Source: Kineothrix alysoides (lineage in GTDB: Bacteria; Bacillota; Clostridia; Lachnospirales; Lachnospiraceae). From it: a DNA stretch of 64,000 bases. Shown here piece after piece: positions 42,361 to 50,276 of the stretch; the stretch's first letter is position 1; each line of letters opens with the position of its first letter. The stretch is from contig NZ_JPNB01000001.1 in assembly GCF_000732725.1 (NCBI RefSeq), positions 1 to 64,000 on the forward strand. Reading direction: 5' to 3'. The notes beneath the pieces were generated by a model. It did not search any database, was not told the DNA's origin, and was given only the letters and a program-made list of their open reading frames with translations. Both the position numbers and the translations under genes were made by a program.

Positions 42361-43281
42361 ATGGCACTTCAGCAATGCGTGCTCAATTTGGACAGCAGCG
42401 GGCGGGAACTCAGCCCCCACGGGACCATCGATTTTCCCTGCGCAGGTTATTCCTACCGGTGCACCAGCCGGGCGTGGGATGAGATTCCGTGGCATTATCA
42501 TGAGGAACTCGAAATCATTTATATAGAAGAAGGTATGATGCGGGTTCAGATTCCCAGCAAGGTTTTCGAAGTAAAAGCGGGAGAGGCTGTCTTCATTAAT
42601 TCCGGCATTCTTCACCGGGCTACGCCGGATCCCGACTGTGAATACCATTCGCTTGTTTTTTTGGACCTGCTTGTAACAGGCAGCAAGAATTCAGTTTTCG
42701 CCCAGAAATATGTGGAGCCTATCGTTCGATATTCCCTCTTGGATGGCTGTCAGCTCTATCGGGAAACAGGCTGGCAGGTACCTCTTATCGATCATTTTAC
42801 CGAAGCATTCGCAGCGGTGTCTGAGGGAGGGTTCGGCTATGAGCTTGAGGTGAGGGCACATCTGTCCACGTTCTGCATGCTTTTGTATCGCCAGTATAAG
42901 GAAGAGATGGACGAGAATAATTCGGAGGTCGGCCAGGATGAGATACGAATACGAAAGATGTTAGATTTTGTCCATGAACACTATGCAGAGAACATACAGC
43001 TTTCCCGGATCGCGCAGGCAGCGGATATCGGAGAGAGGGAATGTTTGCGCTGTTTCCAGAGAGTCATTCAGATTTCGCCCATACAGTATTTGCTGAAATA
43101 CCGGGTGATGCAAGGGGCTTCCATGCTGACAAGCTCCTCCGGGCTTTGCGTGGCGGAGGTCTCTACGCTGTGCGGCTTTGACAGCCCCAGCAACTTTTCT
43201 AAGGTGTTCAAGCGTTTTTTCGCATGTACGCCCAAGGAATATAAGAGGAACATGATGAAACAACAAGAAAACCCCGCATAA
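42361..43281 (+). CDS. AraC-family transcription regulator with cupin sensor
   Basis: A 306-residue regulator. The N-terminal cupin domain (IPWHYHEELEIIYIEEG, then VKAGEAVFINSGILH) probably senses a sugar. The C-terminal 100 residues are the two-helix-turn-helix AraC domain: IRKMLDFVHEHYAENIQLSR, then ISPIQYLLKYRV and CGFDSPSNFSKVFKRFF. It is divergent from the MFS-PHP-GH2 operon with overlapping -35 boxes, so it is the likely activator of that operon. The stop codon lies inside a CCCCGCATAA/TTATGCGGGG hairpin (43272-43293). Confidence 0.9.
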   Translation: MALQQCVLNLDSSGRELSPHGTIDFPCAGYSYRCTSRAWDEIPWHYHEELEIIYIEEGMMRVQIPSKVFEVKAGEAVFINSGILHRATPDPDCEYHSLVFLDLLVTGSKNSVFAQKYVEPIVRYSLLDGCQLYRETGWQVPLIDHFTEAFAAVSEGGFGYELEVRAHLSTFCMLLYRQYKEEMDENNSEVGQDEIRIRKMLDFVHEHYAENIQLSRIAQAADIGERECLRCFQRVIQISPIQYLLKYRVMQGASMLTSSSGLCVAEVSTLCGFDSPSNFSKVFKRFFACTPKEYKRNMMKQQENPA

Positions 43282-43293
43282 TGTTATGCGGGG
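43272..43293 (+). terminator. GC-rich hairpin overlapping the stop of the AraC gene
   Basis: CCCCGCATAA and TTATGCGGGG are a perfect 10-bp inverted repeat with a two-base loop. There is no T-run, so it is a stability hairpin or weak terminator between convergent genes. Confidence 0.55.
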
Positions 43294-43316
43294 GAACAAA
43301 GGGGAGAAACATGAAT

Positions 43317-43481
43317 TTATATGTAATTAAGCTGCCATACGTCGGAGCCGGAAACTTTTTGCGTCTCATAAGAGAGCAATTCCAGAAAATAATCATGAAA
43401 GCGAGAGTACATTTTCCAGTTATCGTTTGAAGAAACCATTTCTGTCATGGATATCCTTTTTGGTGTGTTTTCTTTATGCAT
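43317..43481 (-). CDS. Small protein, 54 residues, unknown function
   Basis: A short minus-strand reading frame starts at ATG 43481 with an excellent ribosome binding site, AAGGAGGTGG, ten bases upstream. The product begins MHKENTPKRISMTEMV and ends GSDVWQLNYI. It is polar, has no membrane segment or cysteine and matches no family I know. Just upstream lies a near-perfect palindrome (43529-43547, ATGAAC...GTTCAT), a possible operator. It is convergent with the AraC gene. The site and spacing make it likely to be translated, but coding status rests on that alone. Confidence 0.55.
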   Translation of the reverse strand: MHKENTPKRISMTEMVSSNDNWKMYSRFHDYFLELLSYETQKVSGSDVWQLNYI

Positions 43482-43528
43482 GTTGTGGTATCCACCTCCT
43501 TTTGATAACTATAGTATATGGTATAAAT

Positions 43529-43547
43529 ATGAACGCGATGTGTTCAT
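43529..43547. promoter_or_regulatory. Near-perfect palindrome upstream of the small gene
   Basis: ATGAACGCGATGTGTTCAT is palindromic except for the central positions. It lies about 50 bp before the 54-residue gene on the minus strand and could be a repressor site. Confidence 0.45.
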
Positions 43548-43626
43548 TTCCTTAAACAAAACTAATGATTATTAGAAAAGAATGAGGAAATTATTAATTA
43601 AAAATAAAATAGGGAGGACGCGTAAC

Positions 43627-43653
43627 GTTACTGAGAACGGAGTGAACAGTAAC
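43627..43653 (+). repeat. Dispersed 82-bp repeat, partial copy 3
   Basis: Only the 27-base GTTACTG...CAGTAAC arm of the repeat is present, with two or fewer differences from the other copies. It is flanked by CGTAAC and GCGTAAC. The rest of the 43548-43853 spacer holds no gene; interleaved stems at 43759-43807 (AAAACGG/CCGTTTT and GAGGACG/CGTCCTC) are the only other structure. Confidence 0.65.
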
Positions 43654-43844
43654 AGCGTAACAGGTAATTTGTAGAAAATTGTGAGAAGCAGTTGAGAATC
43701 TGCAATCTTCGTGATAAAATGAAAACGCAGTAGTTTAATAATAGGTGTTTTGTTTGGGAAAACGGTTCGGAGGACGTAAAAGTTCTTTTGGGCCGTTTTT
43801 CGTCCTCAGGCAATGCACAACGTGCTCCCGGAATATATCCTATG

Positions 43845-43876
43845 CTCAAAAAAAGAAGGACGCTTAGCGTCCTTCT
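43845..43876 (-). terminator. Terminator, left copy of the duplicated hairpin at the IS
   Basis: On the minus strand AGAAGGACGC pairs with GCGTCCTTCT, followed by seven T (plus-strand A run 43848-43854). This was the original terminator of the oadB operon before the IS entered; the copy at 45532-45554 lacks the T-run. Confidence 0.75.
43854..43876 (+). repeat. Left 23-bp target duplication of the IS
   Basis: Identical to 45532-45554 and itself a hairpin with 10-bp arms around TTA. It directly abuts the IS terminal repeat. Confidence 0.88.
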
Positions 43877-45531
43877 CAGACTGTAGACAAAGCGGAGTTA
43901 GGATGCAAATCCTAACTCTATTTTTCTTATCCATTGAGGGATTTTATATATTTGTGACCAGAAACCTGAATCAGTATCGTTTACGAGTCCTTTTCTTTCC
44001 TTCATTTTTGCCAACTTCTTTAAATTCATACAGGCAAAGGTAAGCCCGACCTTCATTTCCATCCGGGCTTTTCCAAACATCTGTGTATAGCGAAAACCAT
44101 GATTCTCCTTCGCAGTTCCAAATAATCTTTCTATGGTTTCTTTTCTCTTTGCATAGAGTTCTTTCATTCCATAAGTGTGACGGATTTCTTCGCATCGCTC
44201 CAAGTACGGTTCCCAAATATGCCGTGTTACCGTTTTTACATGATCTTTGCTACCGGTACACCGGGAAAGGGAAGGACAGCTACCACAGGTCTCCCCGCAG
44301 CTCTTATATTCCCGATACCCATTCCGGTTTGTGGTCTTATAGGTCAGGATTTTATCACCGGGACACAGATAGCAGTCATAATACTCATCGTAAACATACT
44401 CGTACTTCTTAAAGAATCCTTCTTTGGTCATGGGAGCCTTGTAAGGCAGAAGCGGACGGATCCCGTCATCCATCAGAAGTTTTGCAATTGCTGGCGTTTT
44501 GTATCCGGCATCCGCCACTAGTGTTTTTATTCCTATGTTTTTTATCTTATCGTACAACTGCGGAAAGGTCCTGCTGTCATGTTCATTGCCCGGATGAATG
44601 GTATATCCAAGGATCCATCCGTTTTTATCACAGGCGGTTTCCACGGCATAGGCAAATACATGCTTATGTTCCCCTTTGCGGAACCATCCGCTTTCCGGGT
44701 CTGAGGTGCTGCACTTTATGGTCTTGGTATCCACGAAAGAAGTCTTTTGACCTTCCTCGGAAGAGCTTCCACCGGAAGGGGGACTGGGATCGTCATCCTT
44801 GTCCTTTTCGCTGTTCTCCTTCAGCGGATTCTTTCCATGGGCCTCCCGGTCCTGATTGATTTCTTTCTTTAGCAGCTCTTCGTAAAACAAAGCTTCCTCA
44901 TGAGCGATCCGCTTTTGTACCCTTTTATTGTTTGCCCTTGCTTTCACATGGGTGGCATCCACGAAGACTTCTGTAGGGTCCACCAGCCGGTAACGGTAAC
45001 ACTCGGCCAGAATCCTTGCAAAGATCTGTTCAAAAAGATCCGTATCCTTGAACCGTCTGGTATAATTCTTTCCAAAAGTAGAAAAGTGGGGAACGGGATC
45101 GATCATATCCAGTCCAAGGAACCAGCGGTAAGCTACATTTACCTGAATCTCCTTACAGGTCTGGCGCATGCTTTTAATTCCATAGAGATACTGGATAAAC
45201 GGAAGCTTGATCAACATGACCGGATCCATACTGGGACGGCCGTTGTCCGGAGAGTAGGATTCCTCCACCAGTCCATAGATAAAGTTCCAGTCAATGGCTT
45301 GGTCAATGATCCGCAAAAGGTGATCCTTTGGGACCATGTCATCCATACATAGGAATTGAATCTGTTCTCTTTTTTTATCTGCATTCTGAGTCATCATAAG
45401 TATGCGCACCGCCTTATTTTGTTACTCCCATTGTACCAAAAAAGAGCCCAAAAGTCTGCATGTACACTGAACTTTTGACTCTTTTTACAGAAAAAGCCCA
45501 CGCAAGTGCGTGGGACTTTGTCTACAGTCTG
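43877..45531 (-). mobile_element. IS1182-family insertion sequence, 1655 bp
   Basis: The ends are the perfect 16-bp inverted repeats CAGACTGTAGACAAAG (43877-43892 and complement 45516-45531). One full-length transposase lies inside. Each side carries an identical 23-bp sequence that is a terminator hairpin. The element appears intact and possibly active. A further hairpin CCCACGCAAGTGCGTGGG (45498-45515) lies inside the right end. Confidence 0.92.
43898..45409 (-). CDS. IS1182-family DDE transposase
   Basis: A transposase of about 500 residues. The N-terminal DUF772-type domain shows DHLLRIIDQAIDWNFIY, GRPSMDPVMLIKLPFIQYL and VNVAYRWFLGLD, then the first acidic residue in VFVDATHVKARAN. Further on are TLVADAGYKTPAIAKLL and, near the end, RKETIERLFGTAKENHGFRY with the catalytic glutamate. 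A cysteine-rich stretch (CYLCPG, CGETCGSCPSLSRC) is usual in the family. The frame is open from GTG 45409; ATG 45397 is the alternative start. It is uninterrupted, so the element could still move. Confidence 0.93.
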   Translation of the reverse strand: MRILMMTQNADKKREQIQFLCMDDMVPKDHLLRIIDQAIDWNFIYGLVEESYSPDNGRPSMDPVMLIKLPFIQYLYGIKSMRQTCKEIQVNVAYRWFLGLDMIDPVPHFSTFGKNYTRRFKDTDLFEQIFARILAECYRYRLVDPTEVFVDATHVKARANNKRVQKRIAHEEALFYEELLKKEINQDREAHGKNPLKENSEKDKDDDPSPPSGGSSSEEGQKTSFVDTKTIKCSTSDPESGWFRKGEHKHVFAYAVETACDKNGWILGYTIHPGNEHDSRTFPQLYDKIKNIGIKTLVADAGYKTPAIAKLLMDDGIRPLLPYKAPMTKEGFFKKYEYVYDEYYDCYLCPGDKILTYKTTNRNGYREYKSCGETCGSCPSLSRCTGSKDHVKTVTRHIWEPYLERCEEIRHTYGMKELYAKRKETIERLFGTAKENHGFRYTQMFGKARMEMKVGLTFACMNLKKLAKMKERKGLVNDTDSGFWSQIYKIPQWIRKIELGFAS

Positions 45532-45554
45532 AGAAGGACGCTTAGCGTCCTTCT
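45532..45554 (+). repeat. Right 23-bp target duplication of the IS
   Basis: Exact repeat of 43854-43876. It lies 22 bp after the end of the small OadG-like gene on the minus strand, where a terminator is expected. Confidence 0.88.
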
Positions 45555-45576
45555 TTCAAATCTTTCATTATATAAT

Positions 45577-45723
45577 TTAGTTCTCTTCTTTGCTTTTTTT
45601 ACTGCTTCCAGCAGTGAGCTTGGAAAGAAGCATGGCAACACCGATGATGATAAAGGTTGTGATGAAAATGCCAGACATCCCTTTCGCCATAATTTCCAAA
45701 GCAATTATTACGTTGTTCGTCAT
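45577..45723 (-). CDS. Small OadG-like subunit of a sodium pump
   Basis: A 48-residue membrane protein starting MTNNVIIALEIMAKGM, with one helix (FITTFIIIGVAMLLSKL) and a lysine-rich tail. Its start has AAGGAGG nine bases upstream and it follows oadB by 13 bp. Size, topology and position match the OadG-related small subunit found beside oadB in Clostridia, needed to assemble the Na+-translocating decarboxylase. It is below usual ORF cutoffs. The IS element begins 46 bp beyond its stop. Confidence 0.8.
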   Translation of the reverse strand: MTNNVIIALEIMAKGMSGIFITTFIIIGVAMLLSKLTAGSSKKSKEEN

Positions 45724-45736
45724 AATAAGTTCCTCC

Positions 45737-46879
45737 TTACTTCAAGTAGTTGGTTACAAGGTTAATAACAAGTCCGCCGGCAATAACGGAAGCAATCTGT
45801 CCGGATACGTTAGCACCCGCAGCCTGCATGATAAGAACGTTGCCTGGATCTTCTTTCATAGCCAGCTTCTGCACAACACGTGAAGACATAGGGAATGCGG
45901 AGATACCTGCCGCACCAACCATAGGATTGATCTTGTTGTGAGGTATGAAAAGATTGATAAATTTTGCAAAAAGCACACCGCCCATGGTGTCGAGCACGAA
46001 TGCGATAAGACCGATTAACATAACCTTCAGGGTGTCTATGTTTACGAAAGCAGCAGCCTGCATGCTGAAGGAGATGGTGAGACCGAGTAAAAGTGTGATT
46101 AGGTTAGCAAGAGAATTCTGTGCCGTATCGGACATCGTACCGAGCACGCCGCATTCGCGGATCAGGTTACCGAACATAAGGAAACCAACGAGCGAAACGG
46201 AGGAAGGAGCGATGAACCCAACAATAATGGTAACGATGATAGGGAATGCGATACGCATGGATCTGGAAACCTGGGAAGGCTTGTACGCCATACGGATACA
46301 GCGTTCTTTCTTCGTTGTAACGAGCTTGATAGCAAAAGGCTGAACGATCGGTACAAGGGCCATGTAAGAGTAGGCGGCCACGGCTATGGCACCGATATAT
46401 TTGGAATGCAGTATCTGGGATACTAAAATTGATGTAGGGCCGTCAGCAGCACCGATAATACCGATAGAAGCAGCATCCTTCAAATCGAATCCGAGAAGGG
46501 TAGCCAAGAGGATAGCACCGAAAATACCGAATTGTGCGGCAGCACCAAATAAGAACATGATAGGTTTGGAAAGCAAAGGACCAAAGTCGATCATAGCTCC
46601 GATACCGATAAAGAGCAAAATCGGCAGTGCTTCGGAAGCTTCGATTCCCGTGTGAAATAGCCATTGGATGATACCATTCACCTCGCCGACACCTTCGAGT
46701 GTCTGATTGATTACACCGGAAAAAGGCAGGTTGACGAGAATGGCACCAAAGCCCATCGGTAAAAGCAGGGATGGCTCGTATTCCTTCGCTATAGCGAGCC
46801 AGATCAGCAAAATGCCAATACCGTACATAACAATTTGCTGCCATGTTACAGACATAATTCCTTCGATAATAAAATTCAT
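45737..46879 (-). CDS. oadB: Na+-translocating decarboxylase beta subunit
   Basis: A 380-residue membrane protein with about nine or ten helices. It couples decarboxylation of a biotin-bound carboxyl group to sodium export. Typical stretches are YEPSLLLPMGFGAILVNLPF, IGIGAMIDFGPLLSKP, the pump region GAADGPTSILVSQIL with its aspartate, and HNKINPMVGAAGISAFPMSSR. The start overlaps the stop of the CNNM gene by four bases (ATGA). No carboxyltransferase or biotin carrier gene is in the window, so those subunits must come from elsewhere in the genome. Confidence 0.92.
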   Translation of the reverse strand: MNFIIEGIMSVTWQQIVMYGIGILLIWLAIAKEYEPSLLLPMGFGAILVNLPFSGVINQTLEGVGEVNGIIQWLFHTGIEASEALPILLFIGIGAMIDFGPLLSKPIMFLFGAAAQFGIFGAILLATLLGFDLKDAASIGIIGAADGPTSILVSQILHSKYIGAIAVAAYSYMALVPIVQPFAIKLVTTKKERCIRMAYKPSQVSRSMRIAFPIIVTIIVGFIAPSSVSLVGFLMFGNLIRECGVLGTMSDTAQNSLANLITLLLGLTISFSMQAAAFVNIDTLKVMLIGLIAFVLDTMGGVLFAKFINLFIPHNKINPMVGAAGISAFPMSSRVVQKLAMKEDPGNVLIMQAAGANVSGQIASVIAGGLVINLVTNYLK

Positions 46880-48210
46880 GATTCGTTCTCCTTTTGTTTA
46901 TTTATTATTTCTGCCGTAGCAGAAGTAATGACACGATCTTTTAACTCCGTGATGGAAAAGTTTGCTTCCGGTGTCTTAAGAGTAAGCGGAAGCTGTGTTT
47001 CCTCGGGGATATACCCCAATTGCTCGATCAAATAACCGGATAAAGTGTCGCAGTTGCTCGTAAGATGAAGATGCAGTTCCTCGTTTAAATCATAAATGGG
47101 CATACTGCCGGGAATGTGGTATGCGCCGGAAGAAAGCTCCACGATGCCCGTATCCGCTTCTTCATATTCTTCCCAAATATCTCCGACAATTTCCTCGATC
47201 AGGTCTTCCAAAGTTACGAGACCCGATACGCCGCCGTATTCATCAACTAAAACGGCCATATGGATCTTGCTTTTCTGCATTTCCTGAAAAAGCTTGTCGA
47301 TCTTCTGGTTCTCCGGAACGAAATAGGGCTTCTGCAAAAGTGTCCTTATATCCACATTGGTAAAGGATTGTTCCTTTGCCTTGATCATGAAGTCCTTCAC
47401 GGAAAGAATTCCGATGATGGTATCCATGTTCCTGTCGTAGACAGGAATGCGGGAGCGTTTGCTCTGTAATATGGTATCCAGATATTCATCCCGGTACTTG
47501 GAAATATCTATAGCAATCATATCCTGCCTTGGAGTCATCACTTCTTTCGCTTTCTTATCATCAAAAGAAAAAATTGAAGTGATCATTTCTTTCTCGATGT
47601 CATTGAAAACTCCCGTTTCCTGCCCAGTCTCCAAAAGAGACTTTATTTCCTCCTCGGATACTTCCTCCTCGAGAGAAGCGGACTTCATACCGATGAGATG
47701 AAGAAACCCGTTGGTGGATAAGGAAAGCAGCTTGATAAACGGTGCCAAGGCAATAGATACATAATAAATAGGAGTTACACAGAAGAGGCTGAAGCTCTCC
47801 GCCTTCTGCAATGCCACCCTCTTCGGTACCAGTTCTCCGAAGACCAGTGTGAAGTAAGATAAAATCAATGTGACTGTCACCACAGCAACTGTTCCGCTAT
47901 AGGGAACGCTAAGTTCCTCCATTTTGCCCGCGAGTATCTGAGAAATACCCGTCGCGGCAGATGCACTGGAGAAAAAGCCTGCGAACGTTATCGCCACCTG
48001 GATGGTAGATAAAAAGTTGGTGGAATTCTCCGAAAGGCGAAGTATCAAAGCCGCCTTCTTGCTGCCCCCGCCGGCAAGCCGCTTGATTTTATTCTTGTTG
48101 ACGGAAACCACCGCCATCTCGGCTCCCGCGAAAAACGCGTTCACCAGTGTTAAAAATACTAGAAATAAAAGTTGTAAAATAATCGTTCGGGCGACAGGGT
48201 CGCTGCCCAT
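46876..48210 (-). CDS. CNNM/CorC-type membrane protein with CBS domains
   Basis: A 444-residue protein of the hemolysin-C/CorC group, linked to divalent cation export or magnesium balance. The N-terminal DUF21 domain has four helices (MAVVSVNKNKIKRLA between them). A CBS pair follows (VMTPRQDMIAIDI, SRIPVYDRNMDTIIGILSVKDFM, then MAVLVDEYGGVSGLVTLEDLIEEIVGDI) and a C-terminal CorC domain (GSMPIYDLNEEL). ATG 48210 has AAGGAGG eight bases before it and is preferred over the longer frame from 48243. It is cotranscribed with oadB; both work with ions across the membrane. Confidence 0.88.
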   Translation of the reverse strand: MGSDPVARTIILQLLFLVFLTLVNAFFAGAEMAVVSVNKNKIKRLAGGGSKKAALILRLSENSTNFLSTIQVAITFAGFFSSASAATGISQILAGKMEELSVPYSGTVAVVTVTLILSYFTLVFGELVPKRVALQKAESFSLFCVTPIYYVSIALAPFIKLLSLSTNGFLHLIGMKSASLEEEVSEEEIKSLLETGQETGVFNDIEKEMITSIFSFDDKKAKEVMTPRQDMIAIDISKYRDEYLDTILQSKRSRIPVYDRNMDTIIGILSVKDFMIKAKEQSFTNVDIRTLLQKPYFVPENQKIDKLFQEMQKSKIHMAVLVDEYGGVSGLVTLEDLIEEIVGDIWEEYEEADTGIVELSSGAYHIPGSMPIYDLNEELHLHLTSNCDTLSGYLIEQLGYIPEETQLPLTLKTPEANFSITELKDRVITSATAEIINKQKENES

Positions 48211-48604
48211 AAATAATACCTCCTTAAAAGTACGTAATTTCAATTTAATTACAATGGTTTTTAGCAGTGTTTAATATCGGAGAAGAGGCAAGATAAAAAA
48301 GACTTTTACTGTAACCGCGCCCGGTACAATAAAAATCTTGCCATTTCAATTCTTCGCGTATGAAACATAAACGAATTGTATATGTCGCGAAAGAATCCAT
48401 ATAAATGACGGTTGCTCCCTCTGTATTAAAGCCTTATCAATTTGCATTTATATTATATATGAAAAGTGGATATTTGTACACAAAAACTTTCCAAATATGA
48501 AAATTGAAAAATAGATAAGAAAAAAGACGAAATATACGATAAATAGGAAATTTTCCTTTAAATTTCTTCTATGTAGTGTTATATTATTTAGTAGAAGTGT
48601 CTTA
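48211..48604. other. Gene-free leader region upstream of the CNNM gene
   Basis: AT-rich spacer. GGCAAGAT (48287-48294) and ATCTTGCC (48335-48342) pair, with an inner TTTTA..GT/AC..TAAAA stem, forming one stem-loop in the presumed leader of the minus-strand CNNM gene. It does not match the metal riboswitches I know. A looser inverted repeat around CTTCGCG/CGCGAAAG lies near 48355-48395. No gene is visible. Confidence 0.45.
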
Positions 48605-48763
48605 GTATATCATCCACAAATTAACTGGACCGATTACTTGTCTAAACTTTCAGCTGCAATATGTGAAAAGCCTCGACGTAGCCTCGCTACGCCTGCGTTT
48701 TCCCGTATCACATCTGAAAGTTTATCCTGCGTACTCAGTCTGGTTATTTGATGGACGATATAC
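48605..48763. repeat. 159-bp imperfect palindrome upstream of the chemoreceptor gene
   Basis: The ends GTATATCATCCA (48605-48616) and TGGACGATATAC (48752-48763) pair with one mismatch. Inner blocks TAAACTTTCAG/CTGAAAGTTTA (48643-48653 and 48714-48724), ATGTGA/TCACAT and the apical CGTAG/CTACG also pair. It ends 29 bp before the chemoreceptor start, so it is either a MITE-like element or a folded leader RNA. Confidence 0.7.
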
Positions 48764-48792
48764 CTGTAATAGTAATGGTGGAGGATGAGTGA

Positions 48793-50253
48793 ATGACGAG
48801 AGATCAATATTTAAGAATCGATAAGAAAGTTTTTGTAATTATAGCATGTACGCTTATTTTCAGCGCAATATCCATGCTAAGTAATGTGATAGGGGCGGAC
48901 CCACGGCTTAAAGATTACATTGGATTGTTTACGCCGATAGTTCTGCTGATAGTCAGCATTGTGGGCTTCATAATTTGTAAGGGAAGAAGGATATGCGGTT
49001 CCGTACTGACTGGTTCGGGAGCACTTGCCTTTGTGGTGCTCATGTCCGTAAGCTCCTTTTCTACGACTTACATATATGCCTTTCCTATGATCATAGGGGC
49101 AATGATGTATTTGAACGTACGGTTCGCAGCGGCAGGTACGGTAGCTATAATCATTGGCAATGTAATATGGACCATAGAGGATGCGGCAGCCGGAAGTCTG
49201 GTATGGGAGGATAGCGTTACCCGATGGGGAATATCGCTTCTCATATGTGCAACGGCCTATGTATCTTTGAAGCTGATACAGCAGTTTAACGAAGAAAAGC
49301 TGGACAGTATCAATTCAGTAGTCGATGATCAGGCGAAGGCAACGGATAAAATGGTTCAGACTGCGGATAATATAGGAAAGGATTTCGAGCGCGCCAACGA
49401 TTTGCTGAAGCTTCTTCAGGAAAGCGTGAATTCCAATAGCTCTGCGATGCAGAATATTGCGGAAAGCACAGAGAGCACGGCACAGTCTATTCAAGAGCAG
49501 GCGGCGATGTGTTCCAACATCCAGGAGAGTGCAGATGCGGCAGGTAAAGAAACATCCAAAATTGCGGAAGTATCTCTCACTACGTCGGAAAACGTTGCGG
49601 AGGGTGTGAACCTCGTCAACAGCTTGAAGGAACAGGCTAAAGGTGTGGAGGAAGCGAGCCGCCAGACGGTAAGCGCCACAGCCAGACTGACTACCAGCGT
49701 GGATGAAGTGAAGCATATCGTTGGAGATATCATGAATATTTCCTCGCAGACTAACCTGCTTGCATTAAACGCTTCCATAGAAGCTGCGAGAGCGGGAGAA
49801 GCGGGAAAGGGCTTCGCTGTAGTAGCGGATGAAATCAGACAGCTTTCCGATCAGACGAAGGGTGCGACGGAGCGGATTACAGGAATTATTTCCGAGTTGA
49901 TAGAGGACGCTAAGAGCGCGTCGGAGAGTTTGGACCACTCTGTAGGTTTCATTAATGAACAGACGAAGATGATAGAGGTCACGAAAGAGAAATTTGAGAC
50001 GATCAACGATGAAGTAATAGAACTTGCAGGTAGTATCAACAACCTGGAGCAGACGATGGAAGACATTATGCAGGCTACCGGAGTGATTTCCGACAATATC
50101 TCCCAGCTTTCGGCGACAGGAGAAGAAGTGGCGGCATCTTCGGAAGAAGGCGTGAAGTCTGCCGAGGAGTCTGTGGGCCAGATGGTAGAATGCAGGCGTA
50201 TGCTGGAATCGATACACGAGCTGGCGCAGGAGCTTAAAACCTACGCAAAATAA
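48793..50253 (+). CDS. Methyl-accepting chemotaxis protein with multi-helix membrane sensor
   Basis: A 486-residue chemoreceptor. The first 165 residues form about five or six membrane helices with almost no outside loop, so it probably senses membrane state or something dissolved in the membrane. No HAMP domain is evident. A long coiled-coil signalling domain follows with the hairpin tip [20 protein letters not shown] and [18 protein letters not shown], where the kinase CheA docks. GGAGGATGAG precedes the start. No other chemotaxis gene is next to it. Confidence 0.9.
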   Translation: MTRDQYLRIDKKVFVIIACTLIFSAISMLSNVIGADPRLKDYIGLFTPIVLLIVSIVGFIICKGRRICGSVLTGSGALAFVVLMSVSSFSTTYIYAFPMIIGAMMYLNVRFAAAGTVAIIIGNVIWTIEDAAAGSLVWEDSVTRWGISLLICATAYVSLKLIQQFNEEKLDSINSVVDDQAKATDKMVQTADNIGKDFERANDLLKLLQESVNSNSSAMQNIAESTESTAQSIQEQAAMCSNIQESADAAGKETSKIAEVSLTTSENVAEGVNLVNSLKEQAKGVEEASRQTVSATARLTTSVDEVKHIVGDIMNISSQTNLLALNASIEAARAGEAGKGFAVVADEIRQLSDQTKGATERITGIISELIEDAKSASESLDHSVGFINEQTKMIEVTKEKFETINDEVIELAGSINNLEQTMEDIMQATGVISDNISQLSATGEEVAASSEEGVKSAEESVGQMVECRRMLESIHELAQELKTYAK

Positions 50254-50276
50254 GAAGATGACCTAAGGAGTGCAGC

